Assembly: GCA_032718475.1 (NCBI GenBank)
Contig: JAUCBJ010007296.1
Coordinates: forward strand, 1-51,286
Direction: 5' to 3'
From: Nemertoderma westbladi
Taxonomy: Eukaryota > Xenacoelomorpha > Nemertodermatida > Nemertodermatidae
DNA: 51,286 nucleotides
The stretch's first letter is position 1. Every line of letters starts with the position of its first letter. A program made the translations under genes and the position numbers. Positions 32,601-42,767 of the stretch are shown piece after piece. The notes under the pieces were generated by a model. That model saw only the letters and a list, made by a program, of their open reading frames with translations. It searched no databases and was not told the origin of the DNA.

Positions 32601-35334
32601 TGATCCACATTGTCCCAGTGATCCATACCATATTGTAACAACGTCCCATATTGTCCCAGTGATCCATATTGTCTCAGTGATCCATATTGTAACAGTAATC
32701 CATATTGTAACAATGTCCCATATTGTCCCAGTGATCCATATTGTCTCAGTGATCCATATTGCCCCAGTGATCCATATTGTCCCAGTGATCCATATTGTAA
32801 CAATGTCCCATATTGTCCCAGTGATCCATATTGTCTCAGTGATCCATATTGCCCCAGTGATCCATATTGTCCCAGTGATCCATATTGTAACAATGTCCCA
32901 TATTGTCCCAGTGATCCATATTGTCCCAGTGATCCATATTGCCTCAGTGATCCATATTGTCTCAGTGATCCATATTGTAACAGTGATCCATATTGTAACA
33001 GTGATCCATATTGTCTCAGTAATCCATATTGTAACAATATCCCATATTGTCCCAGTGATCCATATTGTCTCAGTGATCCATATTGTAACAGTGATCCATA
33101 TTGTAACAATGTCCCATATTGTCCCAGTGATCCATATTGTCGCAATGATCCATATTGTCCCAGTCATCCACATTATAACACTGATCCATATTGTAACAGT
33201 GTCCCTTATTGTCCCAGTGATCCATATTGTAACAGTGCCCCTTATTGTCCCAGTGATCCATATTGTCCCAGTGATCCATATTGTCCCAGTGATCCTCATT
33301 GTCTCAGTGATCCATATTGTAACAATGCCCCATATTGTCCCAGTGATCCATATTGTCCCAGTGATCCTCATTGTCTCAGTGACCATTTTGTAACAATGTC
33401 CCATTTTGTCCCAGTGATCGATATTGTCTCAGTGATCCATATTGTAACAGTGATCCATATTGTAACAATGTCCCATATTGTCCCAGTGATCCATATTGTA
33501 ACAGTGCCCCTTATTGTCCCAGTGATCCATATTGTCCCAGTGATCCATATTTTCCCAGTGATCCTCATTGTCTCAGTGATCCATATTGTAACAATGTCCC
33601 ATATTGTCCCAGTGATCCATATTGTCTCAGTGATCCATATTGTAACGGTGTTCCATATTGTCTCAGTGATCGATATTGTAACAGTGATCGATATTGTAAC
33701 AATGTCCCATATTGTCCCAGTGATCCATATTGTCGCAGTGATCCACATTGTAACACTGATCCATATTGTAACAGTGATCCATATTGTAACAGTGATCCAT
33801 ATTGTAACAATGTCCCATATTGTCCCAGTGATCCATATTGTAACAGTGCCCCTTATTGTCCCAGTGATCCATATTGTCCCAGTGATCCATATTGTCCCAG
33901 TGATCCTCATTGTCTGTGATCCATATTGTAACAATGTCCCATATTGTCCCAGTGATCCATATTGTCTCAGTGATCCATATTGTCCCAGTGATCCATATTG
34001 TCTCAGTGATCCATATTGTAACAGTGATCCATATTGAAAAAATGTCCCATATTGTCCCAGTGTCCCATATTGTCCCAGTCATCCACATTGTAACACTGAT
34101 CCATATTGTAACAGTGATCCATATTGTAACAATGTCCCATATTGTCCCAGTGTCCCATATTGTCCCAGTGATTCATATTGTAACAGTGATCCATATTGTC
34201 CCAGTGATTCATATTGTAACAGTGATCCATATTGTCCCAGTGATCCACATTGTCCCAGTGATCCACATTGTCCCAGTGATCCATATTGTCCCAGTGATCC
34301 TCATTGTCCCAGTGATCCATATTGTAACAGTGTTCCATATTGTCCCAGTGATCCATATTGTAACAGTGATCCATATTGTAACAATGTTCCATATTGTCCC
34401 AGTGGTCCATATTGTCCCAGTGATCCATATTGTCCCAGTGATCCATATTGTAACAGTGATCCATATTGTAACAGAGTGCCATATTGTCCCAGTGATCCAT
34501 ATTGTCCCAGTGATCCATATTGTAACAGTGATCCATATTGTAACAACGTCCCATATTGTCCCAGTGATTCATATTGTCTCAGTGATCCATTTTGTAACAG
34601 TGTTCCATATTGTCCCAGTGATCCATATTGTAACAATGTGCCATATTGTCCCAGTGATCCATATTGTCCCAGTGATCCATATTTTAACAGTGATCCATAT
34701 TGTAACAACGTCCCATATTGTCCCAGTGATTCATATTGTCTCAGTGATCCATATTGTAACAATGTTCCATATTGTCCCAGTGATCCATATTGTAACAGTG
34801 ATCCATATTGTAACAATGTCCCATATTGTCTCAGTGATCCATATTGTCCCAGTGATTCATATTGTAACAGTGATCCATATTGTAAAAGTGATCCATATTG
34901 TAACAGTGATCCATATTGTAACAATGTGCCATATTGTCCCAGTGATCCATATTGTAACAGTGATCCATATTGTAACAACGTCCCATATTGTCCCAGTGAT
35001 TCTTCATAATGTCTCAGTGATCCATATTGTAACAGTGATCCATATTGTAACAATGTCCCATATTGTCTCAGTGATCCATATTGTAACAGTGATCCATATT
35101 GTAACAATGTCCCATATTGTCTCAGTGATCCATATTGAAAAAATGTCCCATATTGTCCCAGTGTCCCATATTGTCCCAGTGATTCATATTGTCCCAGTGA
35201 TCCATATTGTCGCAGTGATCCATATTGTCGCAGTGATTCATATTGTCCCAGTGATCCATATTGTCTCAGTGATCCATATTGTAACAGTGTTCCATATTGT
35301 CCCACTGATCCATATTGTCCCAGTGATCCACATC
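29647..35334. repeat. 18-bp satellite, right block
   Basis: This continues the same array for 5.7 kb after the hAT-like insertion. Higher-order patterns are visible: TGTAACAG units often precede CACATTG or GATCCATATTGTAACAATG-type units, and ratios of variants drift along the array. The array decays between 35334 and about 35415, where it grades into the last exon of the PCTP-like gene. The long open frames reported by translation here are artefacts of the periodic monomer. Confidence 0.97.
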
Positions 35335-35367
35335 AACCCCTGATACATATCGTCCCACTAGGAGACG

Positions 35368-35546
35368 TCAGGAAACGTCCAACGATCCACTTTGACCCAC
35401 CGATCCACACTCCCCAAGGTACTTCTTGTAATTCCGACACGCTTTTTCCATGTGAGTTAGAAACTGAGGCACACCTGTCTTGGCTGCCCAATTAATCAGC
35501 CAAGTTGGTATCATTCCTTTAGGGTTGTCGAAGTAATACATATAAG
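35368..35546 (-). CDS. PCTP: PCTP-like exon 4 (terminal)
   Basis: Starts by completing an Ala codon after TATTTTCAG, then YMYYFDNPKG. It ends with a tail GECGSVGQSGSLDVS and TGA at 35370-35368. The tail goes past the usual PCTP end, and its GSVGQSGSL part matches the GSLGQYGSL hexapeptide of the adjoining satellite in the same frame. Confidence 0.9.
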
Positions 35547-38500
35547 CTGAAAATAAATAATTATAAAACAAATTTAGAAAATATTTAATTGTTATTAAAT
35601 TCCCTCCTATATTGTATCAGCGAATCGCTCTAGAGGGAGGATAAAATCACCAGAGATCTACAAAAAACATGCGAGGTCACCATAACAACTCACCCCTTGT
35701 CCCTGATTGGCCGTCACTCTGGACAACCAAACTCTGGTTATAGGAATCCACTCGGATCACTTTGGAGACCTCTGGCGTCGAGCCATGGAACTCACTGCGT
35801 CCCAGAATAACCCATGTGGGTTTGCCGTCGATTTCCAGCTTACGAAAGTCTCTGCGGAAAACGTACTGAAAGAGAAAGTTTGGTGAAGTAAACCGGTACG
35901 GGTTTTTTGTGACTGTCAACATGCAATGGAATTACTAATCGTAAAGATAAACTTACGATTGTAAGTAGTATAAATGTTACCGAGAACGTATACAGGTATA
36001 CAAGCTGTATATTGTAAGACTCACATCTCGATTCGCCATAGGCCAGGGAAAGTTAACCTGCCAGTAAATGAGACCATTTGTATCGTTAACATTCCTCAAT
36101 TGATTGACATAAGAGTCCCAAACTTTTCGATACTCGAGATCCATATAAACATCCACAGCAATCTCCGGATCAATACCATTCAGGACGCCCCAGACCTTAT
36201 AGGTGTACAATCCGGATTCCTTAAACATATAGACCTATACATTACGCGCACATAGGGGGGGGGGGGGGGGGGGGGGCTTCCAACAATCACCAGCAGCCAG
36301 GGGGAACTCGACGACTCAAATAACAGCTGATTACTCTGAAAAATGAAACCGAAACCTGTTTTATTTACTTTAGTTTATTGTTTTGGTTAGAATAACGTGA
36401 TAGTCTGACTGTAGTGACCTGCTCCTGAATCTGAAAAATTTATTATGTGAGTGTTGAAACAGATGCCAACATAGGAGCCAAACATCTAAGTCTTTGCTAC
36501 GAACTAACACAGCAGTACTTGATAATGGATAGTATCGTACCGTCACGGAACAAACGGGTGACAGTTGATTGCCAACTATCAGTATATTTCGAGGATCGGT
36601 TATATATTTAATTAATACTAGCAACCAACTAACAATATAATAATATGTTCACAGTAAATTATAAAAAAGGCAATTTTTAAAGCGCTCAACTGTACATGTA
36701 CAGTACTGTAGAAATAAAAAAGTCATTCAGGAGGCCAGATTTCCCAGGAACCTACTGTAATTCAGTAATAGACATTTACTTTCATTGAATCCAGAGCAAG
36801 AGTTTTGTTGTAGTCTGAGGGAAGGAGCTATCAACTGGGTAAACTGTTGTTTGCCTATTATGGTCAGGGAGATCCCACTCTGTGACTTGGCAATTTGGCA
36901 CAGTAGAGCATTTATTCTCTCGGTTACAAACAACTAATAAGCAATCTATAATCAATGACAAATTCTCGTTGATTTTATTGATAATAATGAAAAGCAATCA
37001 AGTTCATTAAATAATTGGTTGAAGTGTGTTCGAGAGCAATGGATATTCAGCTCACCATGTTAATATGTTAGGCCTACATATTCTTAATTATCTCTAGGGC
37101 TATGACATTATATCAGTGTCATCATCGTTAGTAAAATTACCTAGACTTAAATTATCGGTTGGCCTAGCGTATCGGTAGCAGGGATGGCAATTAGGTTTTA
37201 ATATTAGGCTTTATTATTAGGTTTTAATAAAAAACCTAGTATAACAATTATTAGGTTTTATTGGGTTTTATTCCAGTCTGCCACGAGAGTGCAATCCGTT
37301 GGCCTAATTATTGGGTATGGGGGAAAATCCTCACATTTCGTTGTTTGTTTATACTGATATTGTGACCAGTGACTGCTAGACCTTCAAAGACGGTTCGATT
37401 AGACATTAGCCAGTCGGGGAGTTCTATTTTCAACCGAGTTGAAATTTCAACTTTATTTTTTAAAATTCAACTTTTCATTAAAATTAACTTTTGGAGGAGG
37501 GTCTAAAATTCAACTTTTTTTAAAATTCAACTTTTGGAGTAGGTTTGGAAATACTGAAATATAGAATTGGAATCCATTACTGGTATTCCATTGTATAATA
37601 ATTATGACATAGGCCTATAGCATAGCCACTAGCCAGATAGCGGTAATTTAATACATCTAATAAATTCCTGTAGTAGTTCAGCTAATTTGCAAATGTAATC
37701 ACTTAAAATGTTTTTAAAAAATGTAATCCCGACGGTGAAAGTTTTTATTCCATCAGTAATGAGGGTTGATTTTTCGAATTACACCCATAAAAACAATAAA
37801 AACACCCTTCTGTGACGTCTTGGGGCCCTTCTGGGCGGGCCTCCTGCCATTTTAGAGTTGAATTTACAACTTAAAAGATGAATTAAAAAAAAAGTTTTAA
37901 ATTTCAACTCCGTTGAAATTTGAACATCTCCCCGACCTGCCGACTGCTAGGTGCTCGGAGGCGAAATAGTCCACTAGCTGGGCTGGCTAGTGAGTGCAGC
38001 TGCAGGAGTGGGGTGGGGCAAAGGCCGGCAAACTTCTCCTAAATTGTTTATCCATTTATCATCCTTTCGAGTGGTACCGGCTGACCGGTACCGTACTTAA
38101 ACTTAACACTGTAACAAATTTTCTCAATGATGAGTTGCGCAAAGGCCCCACTAAATGGTTAATGTGTTTAATCTATGTTTAATGTTAACATGGTTAACTA
38201 TGTATAGGTTAGTCCTACTGTCAGACTGCATTTCAGTAATTGCAACAGTGCTAACTGCAGTACACAACACAGTACTGTACGTGTACGATAGTTATGCCAG
38301 TTATAGTTCATATCCGTACCGTTGGTATTTCCGTATTGCAAAAATAAGACTATAAGTATGAAATACCCTATGTTATTGAGATATTGTTTATTGTTTTGGT
38401 TAGAAATGCCCACCACTGTAACCTGCTCCTTTCCGTTAATTAAGTAATGGAGATTAGTTTATTGTTTTGGTTAGAAAACAACACCACTGTAACACCACCG

Positions 38501-39054
38501 GTACGCATATGAACGATAACCGTTATATATAAGTTAATAAGTCATACTTGCAATTGCTTCACAGACTTGAGAATAGGAGCAATGAAACCGCAATGGTCGA
38601 TTTAGTGGGTGTTACAACCTTCAAAACAGCAATTACAAATTCAGAAATTAAGTCATTGGTTCTCGAAAAATTTCTTAATTTTCGTATGAAAATTTAGGTT
38701 TTATTACAGTATTAGGTTTTATAAGGTTTTATTCAATTAAAGAAAAAACCTAATTTTGTTTTTTTTTAAATTAGGTTTTAACCATCCCTGATCGGTAGTC
38801 AGTAGTGCGGTAGATCTGTACATTCAGACCTTGTACATGAACTGCTGAACTGTACACATGTACATTACATAGCATAGTTTCGTACAACTTACCCGATCAT
38901 ATCGCCTGTAGATGCGAACACCGTGAGTTTCGATAAAAAATTCGAAATCGTCAGAACAGCAATCCTTCTTATCCAACTCGGCACACATCGTATGAAATTC
39001 ATCTTCCCGAAATCCGAATAGGCCTTCGCCTGCTTCGCAGTCTTTATCCATCAT
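35368..39054 (-). CDS. PCTP: PCTP/STARD2-like phosphatidylcholine transfer protein (four coding exons)
   Basis: The exons, in transcript order, are 39054-38893, 36219-36025, 35865-35694 and 35546-35368, about 235 residues (human PCTP is 214). The product is a START domain. PCTP proteins carry one phosphatidylcholine in a closed pocket between membranes in the cytosol. Landmarks in order: RIYRRYDR, ESGLYTYKVWG, DVYMDLEYRKVWDSY (the Arg and Asp used for the phosphate in PCTP), YWQVNFPWPM, NRDYVF, VDSYNQSLVVQSDG, YMYYFDNPKG and PTWLINWAAKTGVPQFL. Aromatic residues of the choline cage (W in YWQV, Y in NRDYV, Y in VDSYNQ) have counterparts. Donors are GTAAGT, GTGAGT and GTGAGT; exons 3 and 4 follow TTTCAG and TTTTCAG. 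The start is the first ATG after an in-frame TAA. The C-terminal tail merges into satellite sequence, and intron 1 carries a hAT element. Confidence 0.92.
35547..35693 (-). other. PCTP-like intron 3
   Basis: The 147-nt intron has GT and AG ends and an AT-rich branch and pyrimidine region. Confidence 0.85.
35694..35865 (-). CDS. PCTP: PCTP-like exon 3
   Basis: Starts YVFRRDF after a strong TTTCTCTTTCAG acceptor and ends with one base of a split codon before donor GTGAGT (35693). Confidence 0.9.
36025..36219 (-). CDS. PCTP: PCTP-like exon 2
   Basis: Starts ESGLYTYKV after the acceptor TTTAAG and ends ANRD before donor GTGAGT (36024). This start gives an ungapped fit to PCTP. An alternative acceptor TATAG 15 nt upstream (start 36234) would add five residues in the same frame. 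A 22-nt pyrimidine (C) run lies just upstream on the coding strand. Confidence 0.8.
36255..36276. repeat. 22-G homopolymer (C-run on PCTP coding strand)
   Basis: An uninterrupted G run lies 36 nt upstream of the exon 2 acceptor as read on the coding strand, where it is a C run and may act as part of the pyrimidine tract. Confidence 0.9.
36277..37170. other. PCTP intron 1, 3' part
   Basis: No coding region was recognised. It carries one copy of the dispersed GTTTATTGTTTTGGTT motif (36373-36426). Confidence 0.5.
37179..38790. mobile_element. hAT-like element, copy A, in PCTP intron 1
   Basis: The termini are CAGGGATGGCAATTAGGTTT and, on the opposite strand, CAGGGATGGTTAAAACCTAA. An 8-bp duplication ATCGGTAG lies at 37171-37178 and 38791-38798. 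Both ends are rich in TTAGGTTTTA. The 1612-bp copy shares its flanks with copy B (47974-48941) but has about 640 bp more in the middle, at 37836-38251 and about 38310-38515. No transposase frame was found. Confidence 0.9.
38386..38492 (+). repeat. Two tandem copies of a dispersed GTTTATTGTTTTGGTT motif
   Basis: Each copy reads GTTTATTGTTTTGGTTAGAA, then a short variable part and CACTGTAAC, with CTGCTCCTTTCC after the first copy. Other copies are at 29151-29200, 36373-36426, 39164-39210 and, on the minus strand, 46386-46424 and 46549-46602. Confidence 0.75.
38893..39054 (-). CDS. PCTP: PCTP-like exon 1
   Basis: 54 codons, from ATG at 39054 (two ATGs in tandem) to R-R-Y-D-R, then donor GTAAGT at 38892-38887, phase 0. 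An in-frame TAA lies at about 39090. Confidence 0.85.
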
Positions 39055-39091
39055 ATTGCTGTGCCGGGGCACTACCTGACTACTGCATTAT

Positions 39092-39691
39092 GCAGTTATA
39101 ACGACACCCCAGCACTTTTATATGGTGTTCATAATCATGTAGGCCTAACAAGTTTTAACATTCGTTTATTGTTTTGGTTCCCCCCAACTCGCCTCTGTGA
39201 CATACTCCTTTACTTACCTGCCTAGCCCTAGCGCTACAAGTCTATTATCAACCTGTCAACCAGACGAGATATCGAATGTAAAATGGATTACTGGGGTGTC
39301 GTTATAATGCAGTGGTGCCCTGGGCCGGTACTCAATATTTCTGCACTACTACACCAGTACACTGCAGCACTGCACTAGCCTATCTTGTCTTGCTGTCTTG
39401 TATCCAGTCTTTCAGTCTTTAGCTTAGCTCTTACCTGCTTACAGTCTTACACTCATCCACGCCACACCCGGCAACGGGGGTGGGTGGGTGTTAGGGCTCG
39501 ATCGGAGTCGCGATTTGGACGGAGCCGGAGCAGGCAGGCAAGAGTCGGAGTCTGGACAATTTAATCGGAGCCGGAGCAGGAGTTTATCAAAAATTTAATT
39601 ATTTATTTCAAAAAAATAAAGTATGGTTATCGTACCTGTGACTAAGTCACACGAATAGTTCCCAAAAGGCACTTCGGCATTTTCCAGGTAT
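39092..39691. other. Region upstream of PCTP-like gene
   Basis: It would contain the promoter and 5' UTR if transcription starts nearby, but no element is clear. About 39488-39580 has GGAGCCGGAGCAGG repeats next to a TTAGGGCTCGATCGGAG end that resembles one end of a hAT element; no partner end was found. Confidence 0.45.
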
Positions 39692-40299
39692 GGGGCCGTC
39701 CAAGTATGACGTCAGCACTTTAGGGGGGGGGGGGGGGGGGGGGGGGGGTTGGGAAAATCTGATGACGTGCTGATGAGGGGAGGGGTGGGGGGGGGGGTCA
39801 GCCAAAATCTGACGTCAGCATGTTCATAGCAGAAGAGTAAATAGCTTGCCTATTTTAATTGTTCGAAGCCCCCGAAGGCCCGTAGCACGACCTTCTGTTT
39901 CAGTTACCAGTCACCATGTTTTAGTGATTGGGTGGGACGCGTGCTACTGGGGTACTGCGGTACTGGTGTTCGCCTGAAAATGAAACATTAATCCTAAGCT
40001 ACAGGTAATGATTGTTAGAGACTGCAGTACTACAATTCTGTCTATTATTGAGGATAGAATCAGTCCCTGGCTGATTGAATAACTATTATTATATTATAAT
40101 ATTAATTAATAATTTACTATAATTATATAATTCATAATTTGAGTAAAAATAGTAATTGAATGATTTACAAGTGATTATAAATAATCTTCATAATATACCG
40201 GTAATAGTTTATTACAAATTTTTTTTAAAATCTGATTTAGGGGAGGGAGGGGGTCAACATTTTTGGGGAAAAGTGCAGACGTCATACTTGGACGGCCCC
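39692..40299. mobile_element. DNA transposon with GGGGCCGTCCAAGTATGACG ends
   Basis: The terminal inverted repeats GGGGCCGTCCAAGTATGACG, plus TC, are perfect at both ends. The 608-bp element is flanked by TAT (39689-39691 and 40300-40302). It contains a 26-G run (39723-39748) and no transposase. Similar GGGGCCGTCCA ends are widespread in animal MITEs; the superfamily is left open. Confidence 0.8.
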
Positions 40300-40323
40300 T
40301 ATCTAAGTAATTGCAACCAGCGT

Positions 40324-40411
40324 AAATGCCAGAGTGCTTTTGGGGAACTGTAGTACAGTAGTATGATTCCTTTACAGTTCCTCAAAGGGACTTTGGCATT
40401 CTATGGCATTT
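40324..40411. mobile_element. Short palindromic MITE, copy 1
   Basis: AAATGCC..AGTGCTTTTGGGGAACTGTA pairs with its own inverted 3' half (ACAGTTCCTCAAAGGGACTTTGGCATT). A second copy is at 46270-46347 in inverse orientation, with similarity extending into TTGCAACCAG outside. A half copy is at about 39656-39684. Confidence 0.7.
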
Positions 40412-40736
40412 AGTTGAAATTCATTATTCGCTGAGATCCGGGTAATGAATTTTGATCCGTTTTTAAGAACACTTACTGTATAGGCCTAAGTGTAAAATGT
40501 GTATTGACAAATCAGGAGGACAGGGTGCAGCAATTCAGAAAGCCGTAGTACGTATGTACTACTGTATAATCAGGATGGATATAATAAAACATAACATAAC
40601 TAAGATAGCTACGCCATCTAGCGGGCCAAAGGCGTAGTTATGATGATACTACACATACCCCTCTTTAGGTGGGGTGGGGTTAGCGTTAGCGCCTCAAAAC
40701 AAATAGTTTATAAACAATTTATTGCGGAGTTACGGG

Positions 40737-41231
40737 TTACTCTAGTTTGTTATACTTGCTGTTCGAGTAACGTAAGGGCGGTTTTATTATTCTCCCCGAC
40801 CTAGTCTGGTTCGGAGGGGTAACCGGTTGTGGGGCTGGCTGTGGCCTGGCGGCCATTTCAGCCCACGTTGGCTGTGGTAGGGCCGGTGTCGGAGGTGCCA
40901 CTGGCTTTCTCGGTGTCTCTGGTTGAGGGGGGTCGCCCTGTGGTGGGGTCGGGGTGGCGCACCCCGTAGTGAAGTGGTGCTGCCGGAGTAGAACGCGGTT
41001 CCGGCGGAGTACGCGGCCACTGGTCTGTCGGACCAGGTAGTCGTGGTTGGGGAGGCCCTCAGCGATGGTTCCCTGGCCAGTCCAGCGTTTGGTTGTTGGG
41101 TCCTGGATGAGGACTGGTGTCCCAGCCGGCATAGCCTTAAGGCTGCGGGCATGGCGGTCGTAATTTGCCGCGAGCTGGTTTTGATTGGTTGCGGATGTGG
41201 CGTCGAGCTCGCTGTGAAGGTCTTTTGCCAC
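40737..41231 (-). pseudogene. pol: GC-rich Gypsy integrase C-terminal part (other frame)
   Basis: It continues the integrase after a single-base frameshift: an ANYDRHARSLKAMPAG linker, a V-L-I-Q-D...W-T-G-Q-G C-terminal DNA-binding fold, then a proline-rich tail with TRSGRIIKPPLRYS, a typical Gypsy integrase ending. It is followed by the polypurine tract and putative LTR start. Confidence 0.8.
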
Positions 41232-42307
41232 TTGGGATCAAACGCGGTGAAGTGGGCGGGTAGGGCCTCCCTGACGTTGCGGCCGTATAACAGTTCCACC
41301 GGGGAGCGGCCGCCGTAACGCGAGGTGTTGCGGAAGGCGAGGATGCCCTTCGCGATCTCGTCGGAGTTGTGGCACGCCCCGCGGACCAACTTCTTTAGTG
41401 CTTTGACGGCCGCTTCGGCGCGGCCATTGGTGCGCCGTAGGTAGGGCGTAGAGGGCTCCAGTCGGACACCACAGTCGGACAGGAATGACCGGACGGCGTC
41501 GGACACCAGCTGGGGCCCGTTGTCTGGACGGATAACGGTCGGTACTGCAGTGGCCAAGAAGAGGCGGTGGAGGCAGTCGATTATTACTGGGGAGGTTGAG
41601 TTCTGGCCGAGTTTATAAAGGGTGGGCCAGCCGGTGAATTCGTCGGTCACAACGAGGTAGTTGGTGCCGTCTAGGACACATATGTCGGTGTGTACTCTTT
41701 GGAATGGGCGGGTGGCGTCCAGGTTCCGTTGGAGTGGCTTGGGTGGGTGCGATGGGAGGGCTGCCTGACAGGGTTGGCAGCGCTCGACCGTCTGTTTGAT
41801 GTCGTTGGGTATGGAGGGCCACCAGACGGAGCAACGCGCCCTCTCCCGAGTTTTAGTGAGTCCCTCGTGGGCGGCGTGGAGTAGCCGGAGCATCTCGGGA
41901 CGGAGTTCGACGGGAATATAGAGCTGGGGCCCGCGGAGAATGACGCCATCGTGCACCATCAGCTCTGAGCGGAACTGGAAGTAGGGCCGCAGCTGGTCGT
42001 CGGTGACGTTGTGTTTGGACGTCGACAAGCCGTCCCGGATGGTGGCGAGGAGCGCGCGGTATACGGGGTCGCGCTGCCCGGCCTCCCAGATCTGGTCGAG
42101 CCGCGCGTCCCGAGATTCGACCGACGGGGTGGCGGCGGACGCAGCGATGGCCGCGGAGACGATAAACTCCCGGTCGGCGTCGTCTTCCGGGGTGAGGAGG
42201 ATGTCATCGGAGGTTGGGGAGTTCCGGGGGGCGCGGGAGAAGGCGTCGGCGATTACGTGTTTACTGCCGCGTTGGTGGCGGGCGGTGAAGTTAAAGCGCG
42301 ACATCAA
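41229..42307 (-). pseudogene. pol: GC-rich Gypsy pol: RNase H end and integrase
   Basis: It opens with FNFTARHQRGSKHVIADAFS, the linker after RNase H. The integrase zinc domain follows (LLHAAHEGLTKT...WWPSI, CQPCQA), then the catalytic core with HTDICVLD, IRPDNGPQL and the E of TNGRAEAAVKAL, so all three DDE acids are kept. Near 41229 the sensible frame jumps. The continuation in this frame after that point is a shadow of the true C-terminal part at 40737-41231. Confidence 0.82.
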
Positions 42308-42767
42308 CGTCTTTAACTTCAGCAGCCGATCGTTGCTGACCTAGTCCAACCGGCGGTCGTTCAGGATGGGGATCAGGGGGCTGCTATCGGTGACGAGCTC
42401 GAAGTGGTGGAGCCTGTCGAGGAAGTAGCGGCACTTGTGGGCCGCCCACGCAGCGCCGAGGGCCTCCAGTTCCGCCATCCCCGACCAGTTGGCCTCGTGT
42501 GTGGCCAGGGTGCGCGAGCCGCACTAGACGGTGCACCAACGGTTGGCGTCGGAGTCCCACTGGCAGAGGAGAAACCCGAGGCCGTTCAGTCGGGAGGCGT
42601 CCGTCAGCAGCTCGGTTCGGCGGTCCGGGTGGAACCCCGACAGGTAGTGCGGACTCGACAGGGTTGACCGGGTCGCCTCGAACGCAGCCTGGTGTTGGGG
42701 GAGCCAGACCCAGGAGTTGAGGTTCGAGTTTAGCGAACGGAGCGGGTCGACGAGTCGGGTTATCTCC
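42308..42767 (-). pseudogene. pol: GC-rich Gypsy pol: RNase H (two in-frame TAG)
   Basis: Read in the frame of the downstream integrase, this segment has LLTDASRLNGLGFLL, ELEALGAAWAAHKC and LVTDSSPL, the D, E and D blocks of retroelement RNase H. TAG codons interrupt it near 42527 and 42342. It degrades the RNA strand of the RNA:DNA hybrid in live elements. Confidence 0.75.

Noticed and set aside
26160-35343. Long open reading frames on both strands encoding PSDPYC, VIHIVP, ITGTIW, DHWDNM and GSLGQY repeats
   Set aside because: They arise from an 18-bp monomer without stops in any frame. Frames switch wherever an indel occurs, and there is no start context or codon bias, so they are not called as genes.
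36220-36234. PCTP exon 2 starting at 36234 after TATAG
   Set aside because: It is possible and in frame, but it adds five residues not found in PCTP. The TTTAAG acceptor gives an ungapped match, so it was preferred, with cDNA as the decisive test.
39488-39600. Complete hAT element starting TTAGGGCTCGATCGGAG
   Set aside because: Only one terminus-like sequence with GGAGCCGGAGCAGG repeats is visible; no matching inverted end or target duplication was found in the window.
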